From Thermoplasmata archaeon (GTDB lineage Archaea > Thermoplasmatota > E2 > DHVEG-1), in assembly GCA_014894395.1 (NCBI GenBank), contig JADBLO010000072.1:194351-253544 (forward strand): a stretch of DNA of 59,194 nt. Reading direction: 5' to 3'. This document shows, piece by piece, positions 18,409 through 26,788 of the stretch; position 1 is the first letter of the stretch; the number at the start of each line of letters is the position of its first letter. The position numbers and the translations under genes were made by a program. Below the pieces are notes generated by a model, which saw nothing but the letters and a program-made list of their open reading frames with translations, did not search any database and had not been told where the DNA came from.

Positions 18409-19227
18409 TCATCTCATAAGTTTTAATCGAACCATCTGATAAAAGCTTTCACCAAACCGGATAAACCGTGCTTTCTTCTCTGACCCTGTGACAATAATAT
18501 TGCTTTCCTGGGTCACGGGCATTAAGAATCTTCCGTCAATGACCAGATTAGTCTCCTTGCTTTTCGGTAACAAATGCACCCCAACCTTCCGATCAAGAGG
18601 GACAACCCACGGCCGCGCAGACAGTTTAAATGCGGCAAGCGGCGCGATAATCATCGCGTTCACCGTCGGATCCATAATCGGGCCACCGACACTTAAGGAA
18701 TAACTCGTCGAACCGGTCGGGGTCGCAATAATCACTCCATCAGCACCCATCGACTCAATCAACTCATCATCAACAAATATTTTGAGATAGAGAATCTTTG
18801 CTATCCTTGCTGTTTGAATCGTCACCTCATTGGTCGCATCAGGCAAACGTTTCCCATCCAGGGTGATTTTTAATTTCGCCCGCTCCTCAACATTATACCT
18901 ACCGTCAATAATCTGTTTTAACCCTTCAATCGCATACTTTGATTCAACCTCGGAAAGAAAACCTATCCCACCAGAGTTAATCGCAAACACTGGTTTTTCA
19001 ATTTGACTGAGGGCCATCAATATCGTTCCATCGCCACCAATGGTCACCACGATGTCTGCGTTCTTGTCAATCTCTTTGAACGAAGACCCTTTCTCTTGAA
19101 TCTCAGATGCGATACCTTCCTCTACAAGCACTTTCCCGTGTTCACGTAAAAACTCTACTACATCCTTTGCTAACGAAATCGATCGTTTTGCGCTAGGGTT
19201 ACACACCAGACCCCAATTCATGGTCAC
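18409..19227 (-). CDS. nadK: NAD kinase
   Basis: Phosphorylates NAD to NADP. The 272-aa protein carries the GGDGT motif at residues 64-68 (VTIGGDGTILMAL), the NEVTI substrate segment and the glycine-rich GADGVIIATPTGSTSYSLSV block. The start is a GTG at 19227 with GAGGT eight bases before it. An ATG lies two codons inside. It is two bases downstream of the geranylgeranyl reductase gene, which fits supply of NADP(H) alongside reductive lipid metabolism, though co-transcription alone does not prove a link. Confidence 0.95.
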   Translation of the reverse strand: MTMNWGLVCNPSAKRSISLAKDVVEFLREHGKVLVEEGIASEIQEKGSSFKEIDKNADIVVTIGGDGTILMALSQIEKPVFAINSGGIGFLSEVESKYAIEGLKQIIDGRYNVEERAKLKITLDGKRLPDATNEVTIQTARIAKILYLKIFVDDELIESMGADGVIIATPTGSTSYSLSVGGPIMDPTVNAMIIAPLAAFKLSARPWVVPLDRKVGVHLLPKSKETNLVIDGRFLMPVTQESNIIVTGSEKKARFIRFGESFYQMVRLKLMR

Positions 19228-19229
19228 GT

Positions 19230-20420
19230 TTACGACCTCGCAAGTTTCATAAGTGGTGTCAACTTCACTAACAAGGATGGATGCTTCGTCACCAATGCCT
19301 TAATAATGCTCATGGTGCTAAACTCTTCAAATTTATAATCTTTTAGGGAGTCTGCAAGCATATCCAATGTTTTATCTTCCATATCCAGCATGATTTCTTT
19401 TACCACATAGTTCCGATGTAGCTTTTTTCCAAACGCCTTCTTCCAGTGGGTTTCATACTCAGAGAGGGTTTGAGAATCGAAACGCTGTGTCTTAACTGCT
19501 TTACCGATTGTTTCACCAGCATATTTTCCTGCCTCAATCGAATTCATAAGCCCACCACCGGTAATAGGATCAACTTGACGGGCAGCGTCACCGACTAAAA
19601 TGAGGTTGTCTCGTATGGATTCAACAGGCTCGCCAACAGGATCCGCCCCCGTAATAACACGGAGTGGTTCTCCTTTTTTCAACTCTGGATGGGTAGCAAT
19701 AAACTTGTCAAGGAGTTTTACTGCGAGCCCTGATTCGCTCAGACTTGCAAGGATACCAATCCCAACATTCGCAACATCTTTGCCTTTGGGAAACACCCAG
19801 ACATAGCCGCCGGGTGCAACATGTTTCCCTAGAAAGAAATCACAATATGGGCTGTCCCATTCGATGTTCGTTAACGTGTATTGTACGCAGGTTTCTAGGT
19901 CATGGGGTTTCAATGTTGTTTGAATTCCTGCCCATTTTCCAACTCTTGATTCTACACCATCGGCGCCAACAACAACATCTGCTTCGATCTCAAGTTTTTC
20001 GTTGAAATGCTGTGCTTTAATTCCTTTGATTTGTCCATCTTTTTTCAGAAGATCAAGTGCGCAGGTATTCAGCATGATTTCTACACCTTTTTTTATTGCT
20101 CCTCGCGCTAATTCTTGGTCAAAAATATCCCGGTACACAACATACCCGGTTTCGCTCCCTGCAAATTCCGCGGATAATGTTATATGAGTTCCATTCGGAG
20201 AAAAGATGCGAGCCCCCTCCATTTTAGTAGCAATCCATCGTTTCCCCTCAAGAATTTTAAAGTTGTCAACCTTCTGACTGATTCCTTCCCCGCATAGGAC
20301 AGGGACACCAACTTCAGCGCGCCGCTCAACAATAAGAACCTTCGCACCTGCTTCTGCAGCAAACCGGGCAGTCACGCTCCCAGCAGGGCCGCTTCCAACA
20401 ACAACGACATCGTATTTCAT
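19230..20420 (-). CDS. Digeranylgeranylglycerophospholipid reductase (archaeal GGR)
   Basis: Saturates the isoprenoid chains of archaeal membrane lipids. The 396-aa flavoprotein has the N-terminal FAD motif VVVGSGPAGSVTARFAAEAG, the family segment VGVPVLCGEGIS containing the conserved Cys, and GDAARQVDPITGGGLMNSIE near residue 277. Its start overlaps the stop of a 2x[4Fe-4S] ferredoxin gene by four bases (ATGA). In Methanosarcina a GGR needs a neighbouring ferredoxin as electron donor to make fully saturated lipids, so the pairing here strongly supports the assignment. Confidence 0.92.
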   Translation of the reverse strand: MKYDVVVVGSGPAGSVTARFAAEAGAKVLIVERRAEVGVPVLCGEGISQKVDNFKILEGKRWIATKMEGARIFSPNGTHITLSAEFAGSETGYVVYRDIFDQELARGAIKKGVEIMLNTCALDLLKKDGQIKGIKAQHFNEKLEIEADVVVGADGVESRVGKWAGIQTTLKPHDLETCVQYTLTNIEWDSPYCDFFLGKHVAPGGYVWVFPKGKDVANVGIGILASLSESGLAVKLLDKFIATHPELKKGEPLRVITGADPVGEPVESIRDNLILVGDAARQVDPITGGGLMNSIEAGKYAGETIGKAVKTQRFDSQTLSEYETHWKKAFGKKLHRNYVVKEIMLDMEDKTLDMLADSLKDYKFEEFSTMSIIKALVTKHPSLLVKLTPLMKLARS

Positions 20421-20611
20421 AGTGGTTCTTCCTCCCAGCTAATTGCTCCAATCGGACATGTTTTCACACAGATAGAGCAACTGTTACATTGTTCTTTGTT
20501 CACCAGTGCTTTACTGATAACCATAAGGATAGCGTCTTGAGGGCAAACAGAAATGCATCCCCCGCATGCCAGACATTTTTCTTTTCTTACGAATGCCTTA
20601 GGCTTTTCCAT
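20417..20611 (-). CDS. 2x[4Fe-4S] ferredoxin, likely electron donor to GGR
   Basis: A 64-aa ferredoxin with two complete clusters: CLACGGCISVCP and CNSCSICVKTCP. It is coupled by a four-base overlap to the lipid reductase gene, which makes it the probable physiological reductant. The ATG at 20611 follows GAGGTGA with good spacing, and a GTG three codons earlier is less likely. It overlaps the end of the upstream DUF99 gene by 14 bases. Confidence 0.92.
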   Translation of the reverse strand: MEKPKAFVRKEKCLACGGCISVCPQDAILMVISKALVNKEQCNSCSICVKTCPIGAISWEEEPL

Positions 20612-21170
20612 ACGATTCACCTCGTGTGATACCGGAGGCTATCAGATGTGCGACTCGGATTGGCTCAGGTATGACACCACGTATGGTAGATATGTTTATT
20701 ATTTCTTTTGCTTCATCTAGAGACAACCCTGTGTATTTGATATAAATCGGGTTATGTTGTGTCGTAATTGTTTTCAGCTCTCCTCGTTGTAGGATGGTCC
20801 ACCTGTCTTTCCAATCTTTAAAATTTTTCTGCAACGCACGTTTTATTTTGCTGAAATCTGGTTTGTCTCTGGTGATAGTGATCACAGGAAGATGCGTTGA
20901 TTCAGAAAGCTCATGAATGTCAATGACGTTAAATCCACCGAGACAGGCGCCGTCCACCATGACTGCTTTGAGTTGTCGTCGATGTCGTGATTTCTGAATC
21001 ATCTGTGTACACATCACAGTTGCCTCTGTTCCATCAATGGTTACTTGGCTTCGTAGGACACATTCAAGATATTCGCCGCCGCGCATCACTACACCGATCA
21101 CCGTTGAATATTTTTCGCGAAAGGTGAACGGAGCATCGTCTATCCCCAAAATACGAATCTGTCGCTTCAT
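20598..21170 (-). CDS. DUF99/UPF0215 protein, endonuclease V-like
   Basis: A 190-aa archaeal protein of the UPF0215/COG1628 group: RQIRILGIDDAPF at the N-terminus and LKAVMVDGACLGGFNVID in the middle follow the endonuclease V-like RNase H fold with conserved Asp residues. Biochemical function is not established. The ATG at 21170 gives the usual family N-terminus. The frame runs 17 codons further to an ATG at 21221, and a GTG between them sits behind AGAGGT, so the exact start is open. It is the first gene of the ferredoxin/GGR/nadK/JAMM run. Confidence 0.8.
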   Translation of the reverse strand: MKRQIRILGIDDAPFTFREKYSTVIGVVMRGGEYLECVLRSQVTIDGTEATVMCTQMIQKSRHRRQLKAVMVDGACLGGFNVIDIHELSESTHLPVITITRDKPDFSKIKRALQKNFKDWKDRWTILQRGELKTITTQHNPIYIKYTGLSLDEAKEIINISTIRGVIPEPIRVAHLIASGITRGESYGKA

Positions 21171-21354
21171 CCTAGACGTAAAAATCACACCTCTATTAAG
21201 AATGTTTCCATCAAAATTCATTATCTGTTGAAAGCAATCTTAGACTCTTGAAGTAAGCTAGGTGCACCTTTGGTTTTGTAAACGAGAAAATCGTCCTCTA
21301 CGACATATTACATTATATATTATAGAGCAGATGTATCGATACTGACGTGGTTCC

Positions 21355-21861
21355 ATGTTGCTCTCTGATCGATCCATCAAACAATTGCTGAAGAAAAAAA
21401 GTTTGATTGTCGAGCCAAAACCAATCCTGAAATCAGCGTCCATACGATTGCATTTATCAGACCAATTTGCAAAACCTGACGGAAAAGTCGAACGAAAAGC
21501 AACATACATTCTCAAGCAAAAAAAATTAATCCTTAGTTCGACGGTCGAACATATCAAAATGCCCTCTGATCATGCAGGATTGTACGACGGCTCTACGACA
21601 TTGGCACGGGTCGGCATCACCTCGCATATGGGGAGCATGTTAATCTCCCCTGGCTCTGAGGGGAACCTAACACTAGAGATTTTTAATGCATCAGACAAAT
21701 CGTTTGTGCTCAAAGCAGGGATGCGGATAGGGCAACTCCTCATTCTGAAACTCGATACGCCTGTAGATCATCCTCAGCCAACGTTATCCACGTACAAAGG
21801 AAAAAACCACACGGGGCTTGTCTTACCAGATAAAAAAGTTATTTACCGAAAACGAAAATAA
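21355..21861 (+). CDS. dCTP deaminase / dUTPase superfamily protein with altered signature
   Basis: A 168-aa trimeric-beta-type protein: MLLSDRSIKQLL, SASIRLHLS, TTLARVGITSHMGSML, ISPGSEGNLTLEIFN and KAGMRIGQLLILKL follow dCTP deaminase in order. The usual RSSLAR block reads STTLAR here, so the catalytic Ser is Thr and the preceding Arg is lost, while the downstream Arg and the TLE glutamate are kept. It may be a divergent dCTP deaminase or dUTPase. An A/T-rich TATA-like stretch (TTATATATTATAG) is about 40 bp upstream of the ATG. It is divergent from the DUF99 operon. Confidence 0.75.
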   Translation: MLLSDRSIKQLLKKKSLIVEPKPILKSASIRLHLSDQFAKPDGKVERKATYILKQKKLILSSTVEHIKMPSDHAGLYDGSTTLARVGITSHMGSMLISPGSEGNLTLEIFNASDKSFVLKAGMRIGQLLILKLDTPVDHPQPTLSTYKGKNHTGLVLPDKKVIYRKRK

Positions 21862-21946
21862 TACCGTTTCATTAAAAAAAGAAATCGACCTGTCATCACC
21901 AATCGTACCTTTGTTATATTGAAGATGAGCAAGTCGTTCTTCTTTG

Positions 21947-22180
21947 TTAAAATGTCAGACCGGTCAATGTTTTTGTGTCAAGGACGCCGGTAATTGATCG
22001 TATTTTGTTAACGATGATCGTACCAAGCTCCTCGAAATCGTCCGCTTCGATTTTTGCAATCAGATCATATTCTCCAAACAAAGGGTGTAGCTCAATGATC
22101 TGTGGTATTTTCGATAGTTTGTTGTAGACCTCATGTTCGTGTGCTGGTGCGACATTTATTAGGACAAAGCCTATGGCCAT
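21947..22180 (-). CDS. Stand-alone Lrp/AsnC effector (RAM) domain protein
   Basis: A 77-aa protein consisting only of the Lrp ligand-binding domain (AIGFVLINVAPAHEHEVYNK, then FGEYDLIAKIEADDFEELGT), without the DNA-binding helix-turn-helix. Such proteins bind amino acids or pair with full-length Lrp regulators. The ATG at 22180 is chosen because GGAGG lies seven bases upstream. The frame allows a start eight codons earlier. The partner regulator is not in the window. Confidence 0.88.
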   Translation of the reverse strand: MAIGFVLINVAPAHEHEVYNKLSKIPQIIELHPLFGEYDLIAKIEADDFEELGTIIVNKIRSITGVLDTKTLTGLTF

Positions 22181-22269
22181 CTGTTTTCCTCCTTTTCTTT
22201 TCATATTTTTTCATCAATATTCTTTATTTGATTTTTTGTTGACGTAATGTTTTCTTTCGTTTATCGAAC

Positions 22270-22392
22270 CTAAGGTTCTACTTCGTCAGTGCTAATCTGC
22301 CCGCTCGCTGCAAGCTTACAACTTTCGCAGATGCCTTCCATTTCTTCCTCGGGTTCGAGTTCGTCTCCGCAAACAGAGCAGTATAGTGGCAT
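22270..22392 (-). CDS. 40-aa double-CxxC zinc-ribbon microprotein
   Basis: A short complete ORF: it begins MPLYCSVCGDELEPEEEM, contains GICESCKLA and ends STDEVEP. Two CxxC pairs 15 residues apart make a likely Zn-binding knuckle in a strongly acidic protein. A GGGATGG ribosome-like site precedes the ATG, and a TATA-like TTTATAAAC lies on the minus strand at about 22450-22458. The coding frame is clean from start to stop. It is probably an adaptor-like protein, but no partner can be named. Confidence 0.7.
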   Translation of the reverse strand: MPLYCSVCGDELEPEEEMEGICESCKLAASGQISTDEVEP

Positions 22393-22713
22393 AGTATTCC
22401 ATCCCGCTCACTCTGTCATGTGATGAGTGTCAAAATGCAATAGGGTTATTGTTTATAAAGTCTTTTCTTCTCCCCAGCGATTACAACTACGAAATATTGG
22501 CAATTTTTTCATATACGTTTACCGTGTTTGCATCATTATCAAAATTTTTTGTAAAAAAAAAAAAATCATTTTTTTATCCGCCATGTACGCATCATTATTA
22601 TTTTCCAAAAAAAAAAATCAAATGCATGAACATCGTACATTACAATAAATTTTAATACGTGTTTTTCAATACGGTATACGTAATGAGTCTTTTACAATGA
22701 AAGGGAGAACCAG
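22393..22713. other. Gene-free AT-rich spacer with two long A-tracts
   Basis: No convincing gene is seen. The stretch carries the promoter of the zinc microprotein (minus strand) and, before 22714, the leader of the PLP-enzyme gene with AAAGGGAGAACC as ribosome site. Two runs of more than ten adenines (near 22553-22565 and 22606-22617) are oriented so that the complementary minus strand reads T-runs. Short ORFs in both frames are low-complexity and rejected. Confidence 0.4.
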
Positions 22714-23691
22714 ATGGATTTGATGGGCCCTCAAAACGAAGATGAGCCCCCGCCTCTCGATGGTGTTGGAGATACTCTTTTTACTAGAGCCAGAAATCTC
22801 GAGCGTACGCTCGGTTTTGGAAACATCTTCTTAAAATTCGAGGGCGGAAACCCGACCGGGACACAGAAAGATAGGATTTCTCAGTACCACGTGAAGAAAG
22901 CATTGAGTGAAGGGTACGATACCATCACGGTCGGTACATGCGGTAACTACGGCGTGTCACTTGCTTATTTCGCAAAGCTTGCTGGGTTAAAAGCGAAAAT
23001 TCTAATTCCTGAGCAGTACTATGTCGCACCAAAACGAAAAGAAGAACTGCAGAGTTTCAACGCTGAGATTCTCACCATTGATGGGAAATACGAAGACGCG
23101 GTCGAAGAGAGTCGGAAGCTTTCGCGCATGGAACACATATACGATGCAAATCCCGGAAATGGAAACGAAGGATGGCGCGGGTACATGTCTATCGCGTACG
23201 AGATCTATCGACAACTTGGTCGGTCACCAACTGCGGTTGCAACCCCGGTTGGTAATGGAACCACGCTCGTCGGGATTTATCATGGGTTCAAGAACCTCTT
23301 CGATAAGAACATCATTGATCGCATGCCGTACCTTGTTGGTGCATCCACGCCTGGTGGAAACCCGATCATTAAGAGTTTCAAAGCCGGAGCCTCAAAAACC
23401 GAAGACCTCCAACCCGCGGAAATCAAAGAAAGCAGCATCAACGAACCACTCATCGCGTACCATTCCTACGATGGTGACGATGCGTTACACGCTATTTATG
23501 AAACCAACGGTTGGGCTGATTACGCAAGCGACTCCTGCATGCTCAAGTTTCATACCTTACTCAAAGACCTCGAAGGATTAAACGTCCTTCCTGCGTCAGC
23601 AAGCCCCATTGAAGCACTCATTAAATTCAAGGAACATCGAGTCCTCAACAGCGATTACGTTATTGTTCTCACGGGGAGAAAATTTAGGTAA
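22714..23691 (+). CDS. Threonine-synthase-like PLP enzyme (fold type II)
   Basis: A 325-aa PLP enzyme. FEGGNPTGTQKDRISQYH contains the Schiff-base lysine (TQKDR), and VGTCGNYGVSLAYFAKLAG is the phosphate/substrate loop. AVATPVGNGTTLVGIYHGF is the glycine-rich PLP-phosphate contact. The family does beta- or gamma-replacement or elimination on amino acids (threonine synthase, cysteate synthase, diaminopropionate-type enzymes). The exact substrate is unknown. Starts at an ATG behind AAAGGGAG. It is followed 26 bp later by the DUF1611 and PP-loop genes, suggesting one pathway. Confidence 0.85.
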   Translation: MDLMGPQNEDEPPPLDGVGDTLFTRARNLERTLGFGNIFLKFEGGNPTGTQKDRISQYHVKKALSEGYDTITVGTCGNYGVSLAYFAKLAGLKAKILIPEQYYVAPKRKEELQSFNAEILTIDGKYEDAVEESRKLSRMEHIYDANPGNGNEGWRGYMSIAYEIYRQLGRSPTAVATPVGNGTTLVGIYHGFKNLFDKNIIDRMPYLVGASTPGGNPIIKSFKAGASKTEDLQPAEIKESSINEPLIAYHSYDGDDALHAIYETNGWADYASDSCMLKFHTLLKDLEGLNVLPASASPIEALIKFKEHRVLNSDYVIVLTGRKFR

Positions 23692-23717
23692 AGACAGCAC
23701 CACGGAATGATTCCTTT

Positions 23718-24773
23718 ATGTCGAAGAATCGCGCGATAGTTTATGCGGACCGCTTGTACAGTTGTGCTGATGGAAAGACAGCACACGGGCTCGTACGGTA
23801 CAGTAAAAAATTTAACATTGTCTGTGTGGTTGACTCGACAATACCTCTTGGTGATGCGGCAGAGTTCTTAGATAAAACAAAGAAAGGGATCCCGTTACTG
23901 AACGATCTTGACGATGCTTTCACATCGACACATCCAGACACGTTCATCATCGGGGCTGTTTCTGAGGGCGGTGTACTTCCTGAAGGATACGACAAGGCAG
24001 TAGACTGGGCATTATCAAAGGGACTGAACGTGGTTTCCGGGCTCCATCAATTTCTCTCAGACGATCCACGGTTCATCAAACGTGCAAAAGAACATCATTG
24101 CACAATCACCGATGTACGAAAAATATTCCGTGATTATAAACGATTCTACACCGGCGGGATTACAAAGGTACCATCTATTCGTATCGCGCTCATCGGCACC
24201 GACTCAGCTATTGGAAAACGAACCATGGCGGTCTTACTGGTTGAAGAACTAAGGAAACGAGGGCGAACCGCTGATATGATTTTCACAGGTCAGACCGGCT
24301 GGCTCCAAGGCTGGCCGCACGGCGTGGTCTTAGATGCGATGATAAATGATTTCGTTTCCGGGGGAATTGAAGGAGCAATCATAGATTCGTGGAAGGACCT
24401 CCAACCAGAGTTCATGATCATCGAAGGACAAGGAAGCCTGGTGCATCCGTTCTTCCCCGGTGGCTTTGAAATTTTAGCTGCGGGTCAAATACATGGATTC
24501 ATCTTAGTCGATGCACCAAAAAGACCGCACCTCGATGGTTTCCCAGGGTATCCAATGCCGGATCCAAAACGAGTGGTGAAAATCGCTGAGTTGCTCACCG
24601 AAAAAAAACTCATCGGAGTCGGCATAAACCATGAACATATGACCCAGTCAGATATCAAAACAGCAAAGAATACCTATCAGAAAATGTTCAATGTCCCTGT
24701 TTCAGATCCGCTCACTGAAGGTGTTCGTGAACTCGTCGATGCCATGGAGGCGATGTGTGATCACAAAAAGTAA
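23718..24773 (+). CDS. DUF1611 family P-loop protein (DgcN-like)
   Basis: A 351-aa protein with an N-terminal Rossmann-like part and a C-terminal P-loop domain. The loop ALIGTDSAIGKRTMAV is the modified Walker A of DUF1611, and FMIIEGQGSLVHPFFPGG follows as the Walker B/effector region. In DgcN, a characterised relative, DUF1611 acts on D-glutamate in a D- to L-Glu pathway together with DgcA. That comparison is from memory and DgcA is absent here. It lies between a PLP enzyme and a PP-loop enzyme and overlaps the latter by 17 nt. Confidence 0.82.
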   Translation: MSKNRAIVYADRLYSCADGKTAHGLVRYSKKFNIVCVVDSTIPLGDAAEFLDKTKKGIPLLNDLDDAFTSTHPDTFIIGAVSEGGVLPEGYDKAVDWALSKGLNVVSGLHQFLSDDPRFIKRAKEHHCTITDVRKIFRDYKRFYTGGITKVPSIRIALIGTDSAIGKRTMAVLLVEELRKRGRTADMIFTGQTGWLQGWPHGVVLDAMINDFVSGGIEGAIIDSWKDLQPEFMIIEGQGSLVHPFFPGGFEILAAGQIHGFILVDAPKRPHLDGFPGYPMPDPKRVVKIAELLTEKKLIGVGINHEHMTQSDIKTAKNTYQKMFNVPVSDPLTEGVRELVDAMEAMCDHKK

Positions 24774-26223
24774 CCTTCTCTGTTTTTCATCGATTTCACT
24801 TTCTGATCCAACAATTGAAAAGGGCACAGCCCGCGCAGTAGTGCTACTGAATGAGTTCGATGGAAAAGAAAGTCGGTTTGAACTCATGAACAAGTATGAA
24901 CAGCAGCTTTCGGAAAATCATCTCCCCTTTCTCCGACTCGCATTCTGTATGCCGTTGCTCAACTACGGTCTCTTTTCAGAAAAAATCCTGTTGAACTTTC
25001 CAGTAAGCAAGGCTGACCTTTCTTTACTCAACGACCTCAATGTAATATTTAGTCGTGATATCTTCATTAACAAAATAGCTCATGGAAAAAACCCATATAT
25101 TCTTCCTGAGTTTTTCCCTAACGAAAAACGAATAAAACCAAACGATGGTGATCCAAAAGCAGTGATTGCACCTACTTTAATACTTCCGGATACGGTGATT
25201 GGTAACGCGATGGATCCAATGAGCTCCGGGGTTCTTTCAAGCGGAGGAAAAGACAGCCTGCTCACCTACGGGTTACTCAAAGAGCTTGGCGCAAATGTCT
25301 ATCCTTTGTATGTGAACGAGAGCGGTGGTCATTGGAAAACTGCGCTGACTGCGTATAAGTATCATCAAAAAACAGAACCGAATACGCAGCGGATGTGGAC
25401 GAATGTTGATCGATTCTACAGTTTCATGCTTGATCATCTGCGACTCATACGGCCTGATCATCGGAAGATCTGGCATGATACATATCCAATACGGTTGTGC
25501 ATTTTCCCGTTCTATGTATTCAGCTTACTCCCTATTTTTGTTGAGGAAAAAATTGGAAATTTGCTCTTAGGCAGTGAATTTGATGATCTACGGTACGAGA
25601 TACAATACAAAGGAATCCAGCATTACTTCGGAGTGTACGACCAACACCAGGATTACGATGTACGAATGAATGAATGGTACGAGAGACGTGTTCCTGGTTT
25701 GTATCAATGGTCTGCGTTGCGAAACATCTCAGGCCTTGTTGACCAGAAAATCCTAGTGCAGCGGTACCCGGATCTTGTCAAGCAGCAACGATCCTGTCAC
25801 TCCTGTCATATGAAAAACGGTGAGATTTATCCTTGTGGAATCTGCTCAAAATGCTTAGGAATTCTGTTGTACCTTTTAGCGAATAAGACCGATCCGACTA
25901 GTATGAATTATCGGAAAAAAGACATTGAATATTTCTATAAAAACGTTGGAGCTTCCTCTCTGAAACTTGATAAAGATGAGAAAGATCAATCGTTCTTCTT
26001 ACTGAAAGGAAACGGATCTATTCCTGAAGTCGGCTATGTTGATCATGTTGAAAAAATCCATATTCATGAATCGACCTGTGATCCATGTTTGTATCCCAAA
26101 CAATTCCGGAATGGACTACTGAAGATCCTTGAGGAGTATACGACCGGGTACTGTTGGCTAAAGAACGGGGAATGGGTACCGACCGAAAAATGGCAGGAAA
26201 GAACAGCTACCGTAGTTCCTTAA
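24757..26223 (+). CDS. PP-loop ATP-pyrophosphatase-type protein with Cys cluster
   Basis: A 488-aa protein. SGVLSSGGKDSLLTYGLLKE is the SGGxDS PP-loop that adenylates a carboxylate or carbonyl. Further along, CHSCHMKNGEIYPCGICSKC is a four-to-five-Cys cluster like the zinc site of QueC-type enzymes. It is longer than QueC, with an N-terminal domain of about 170 aa. The GTG at 24757 is preferred (GGAGG six bases before it, overlapping the DUF1611 stop region); an upstream ATG at 24691 lacks a ribosome site and adds 22 unlikely residues. Substrate unknown. A carboxyl-activating step on an amino acid or peptide is inferred. Confidence 0.8.
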   Translation: MITKSNLLCFSSISLSDPTIEKGTARAVVLLNEFDGKESRFELMNKYEQQLSENHLPFLRLAFCMPLLNYGLFSEKILLNFPVSKADLSLLNDLNVIFSRDIFINKIAHGKNPYILPEFFPNEKRIKPNDGDPKAVIAPTLILPDTVIGNAMDPMSSGVLSSGGKDSLLTYGLLKELGANVYPLYVNESGGHWKTALTAYKYHQKTEPNTQRMWTNVDRFYSFMLDHLRLIRPDHRKIWHDTYPIRLCIFPFYVFSLLPIFVEEKIGNLLLGSEFDDLRYEIQYKGIQHYFGVYDQHQDYDVRMNEWYERRVPGLYQWSALRNISGLVDQKILVQRYPDLVKQQRSCHSCHMKNGEIYPCGICSKCLGILLYLLANKTDPTSMNYRKKDIEYFYKNVGASSLKLDKDEKDQSFFLLKGNGSIPEVGYVDHVEKIHIHESTCDPCLYPKQFRNGLLKILEEYTTGYCWLKNGEWVPTEKWQERTATVVP

Positions 26224-26677
26224 TCATCCTAATTGCATCGCGAGAGTCATCATGGTCGTAGAGGTAATAATTTTTAAGAAAAGCGATTTTTTTGAATCCC
26301 GCGTTTTCGTATAACATGATCGCTGCATGGTTGGTTGTTGAAACCTCCAGTCTGATTTTGTGCATCCCTTTTTTTCGTATGTCTTCTTCAGCAGCATTGA
26401 GTAGTCGGAGGCCGACTCCTTGTTTGCGGTACGCTGGGTCGACGTTGATGGTTTCGATACCTGCAACCCTGGTTCTTTTCCGGTATAAGATGATGATAAA
26501 TCCTCGTACTATTGTATTGGTCGTTTCGACAAGTACGGTACTATTGGCTTTTGTAAGAAGATAGCGGAGTTGTCGTCGTGTATAGGCTAGTTCTGATGTG
26601 AAACAGGTGTTCTCAAGGTCAATGATTCTTTCGAAATCATCGAGAGATGCTTTTCTGATATGTGTAGTCTCCTGCAT
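26207..26677 (-). CDS. GNAT N-acetyltransferase (RimI-like)
   Basis: A 156-aa acetyltransferase. The acetyl-CoA-binding motif is VDPAYRKQGVGLRLLNAAEE (R/Q-x-x-G-x-G/A type), followed by KIRLEVSTTNHAAIMLYENA and GFKKIAFLKNYY, the standard end of RimI-like enzymes that acetylate protein N-termini. It converges on the PP-loop gene with a 17-nt overlap. A link with the amino-acid cluster is possible but not shown. Confidence 0.9.
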   Translation of the reverse strand: MQETTHIRKASLDDFERIIDLENTCFTSELAYTRRQLRYLLTKANSTVLVETTNTIVRGFIIILYRKRTRVAGIETINVDPAYRKQGVGLRLLNAAEEDIRKKGMHKIRLEVSTTNHAAIMLYENAGFKKIAFLKNYYLYDHDDSRDAIRMIKELR

Positions 26678-26737
26678 AGCGAGATAGTAAGGAAACCAGT
26701 TGAAATAGTTTGTTTCTTTTATAGGACCGTACTGCTA

Positions 26738-26760
26738 ATTTTTATATAGAAACATATGTT
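26738..26760 (+). promoter_or_regulatory. copA promoter with a palindrome at the start-site region
   Basis: A TATA box (TTTTTATATAG, about 26739-26749) is followed at once by the perfect palindrome AACATATGTT (26751-26760). The ribosome site GGGGAG and the ATG at 26789 lie downstream. A palindrome overlapping the TATA edge is where an archaeal metal-sensing repressor would act. The regulator is not identified. Confidence 0.45.
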
Positions 26761-26788
26761 CTTAATCCACTGTAAGGGGAGCTGATTC

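Noticed and set aside
22427-22655. Two overlapping 70-codon plus-strand ORFs with long lysine runs
   Set aside because: They consist of A/T-tract sequence. No start signals, and they run over the minus-strand promoter of the zinc microprotein.
24691-24756. Upstream ATG for the PP-loop gene
   Set aside because: It lies deep inside the DUF1611 gene, has no ribosome site and adds residues without family character. The GTG at 24757 behind GGAGG fits better.
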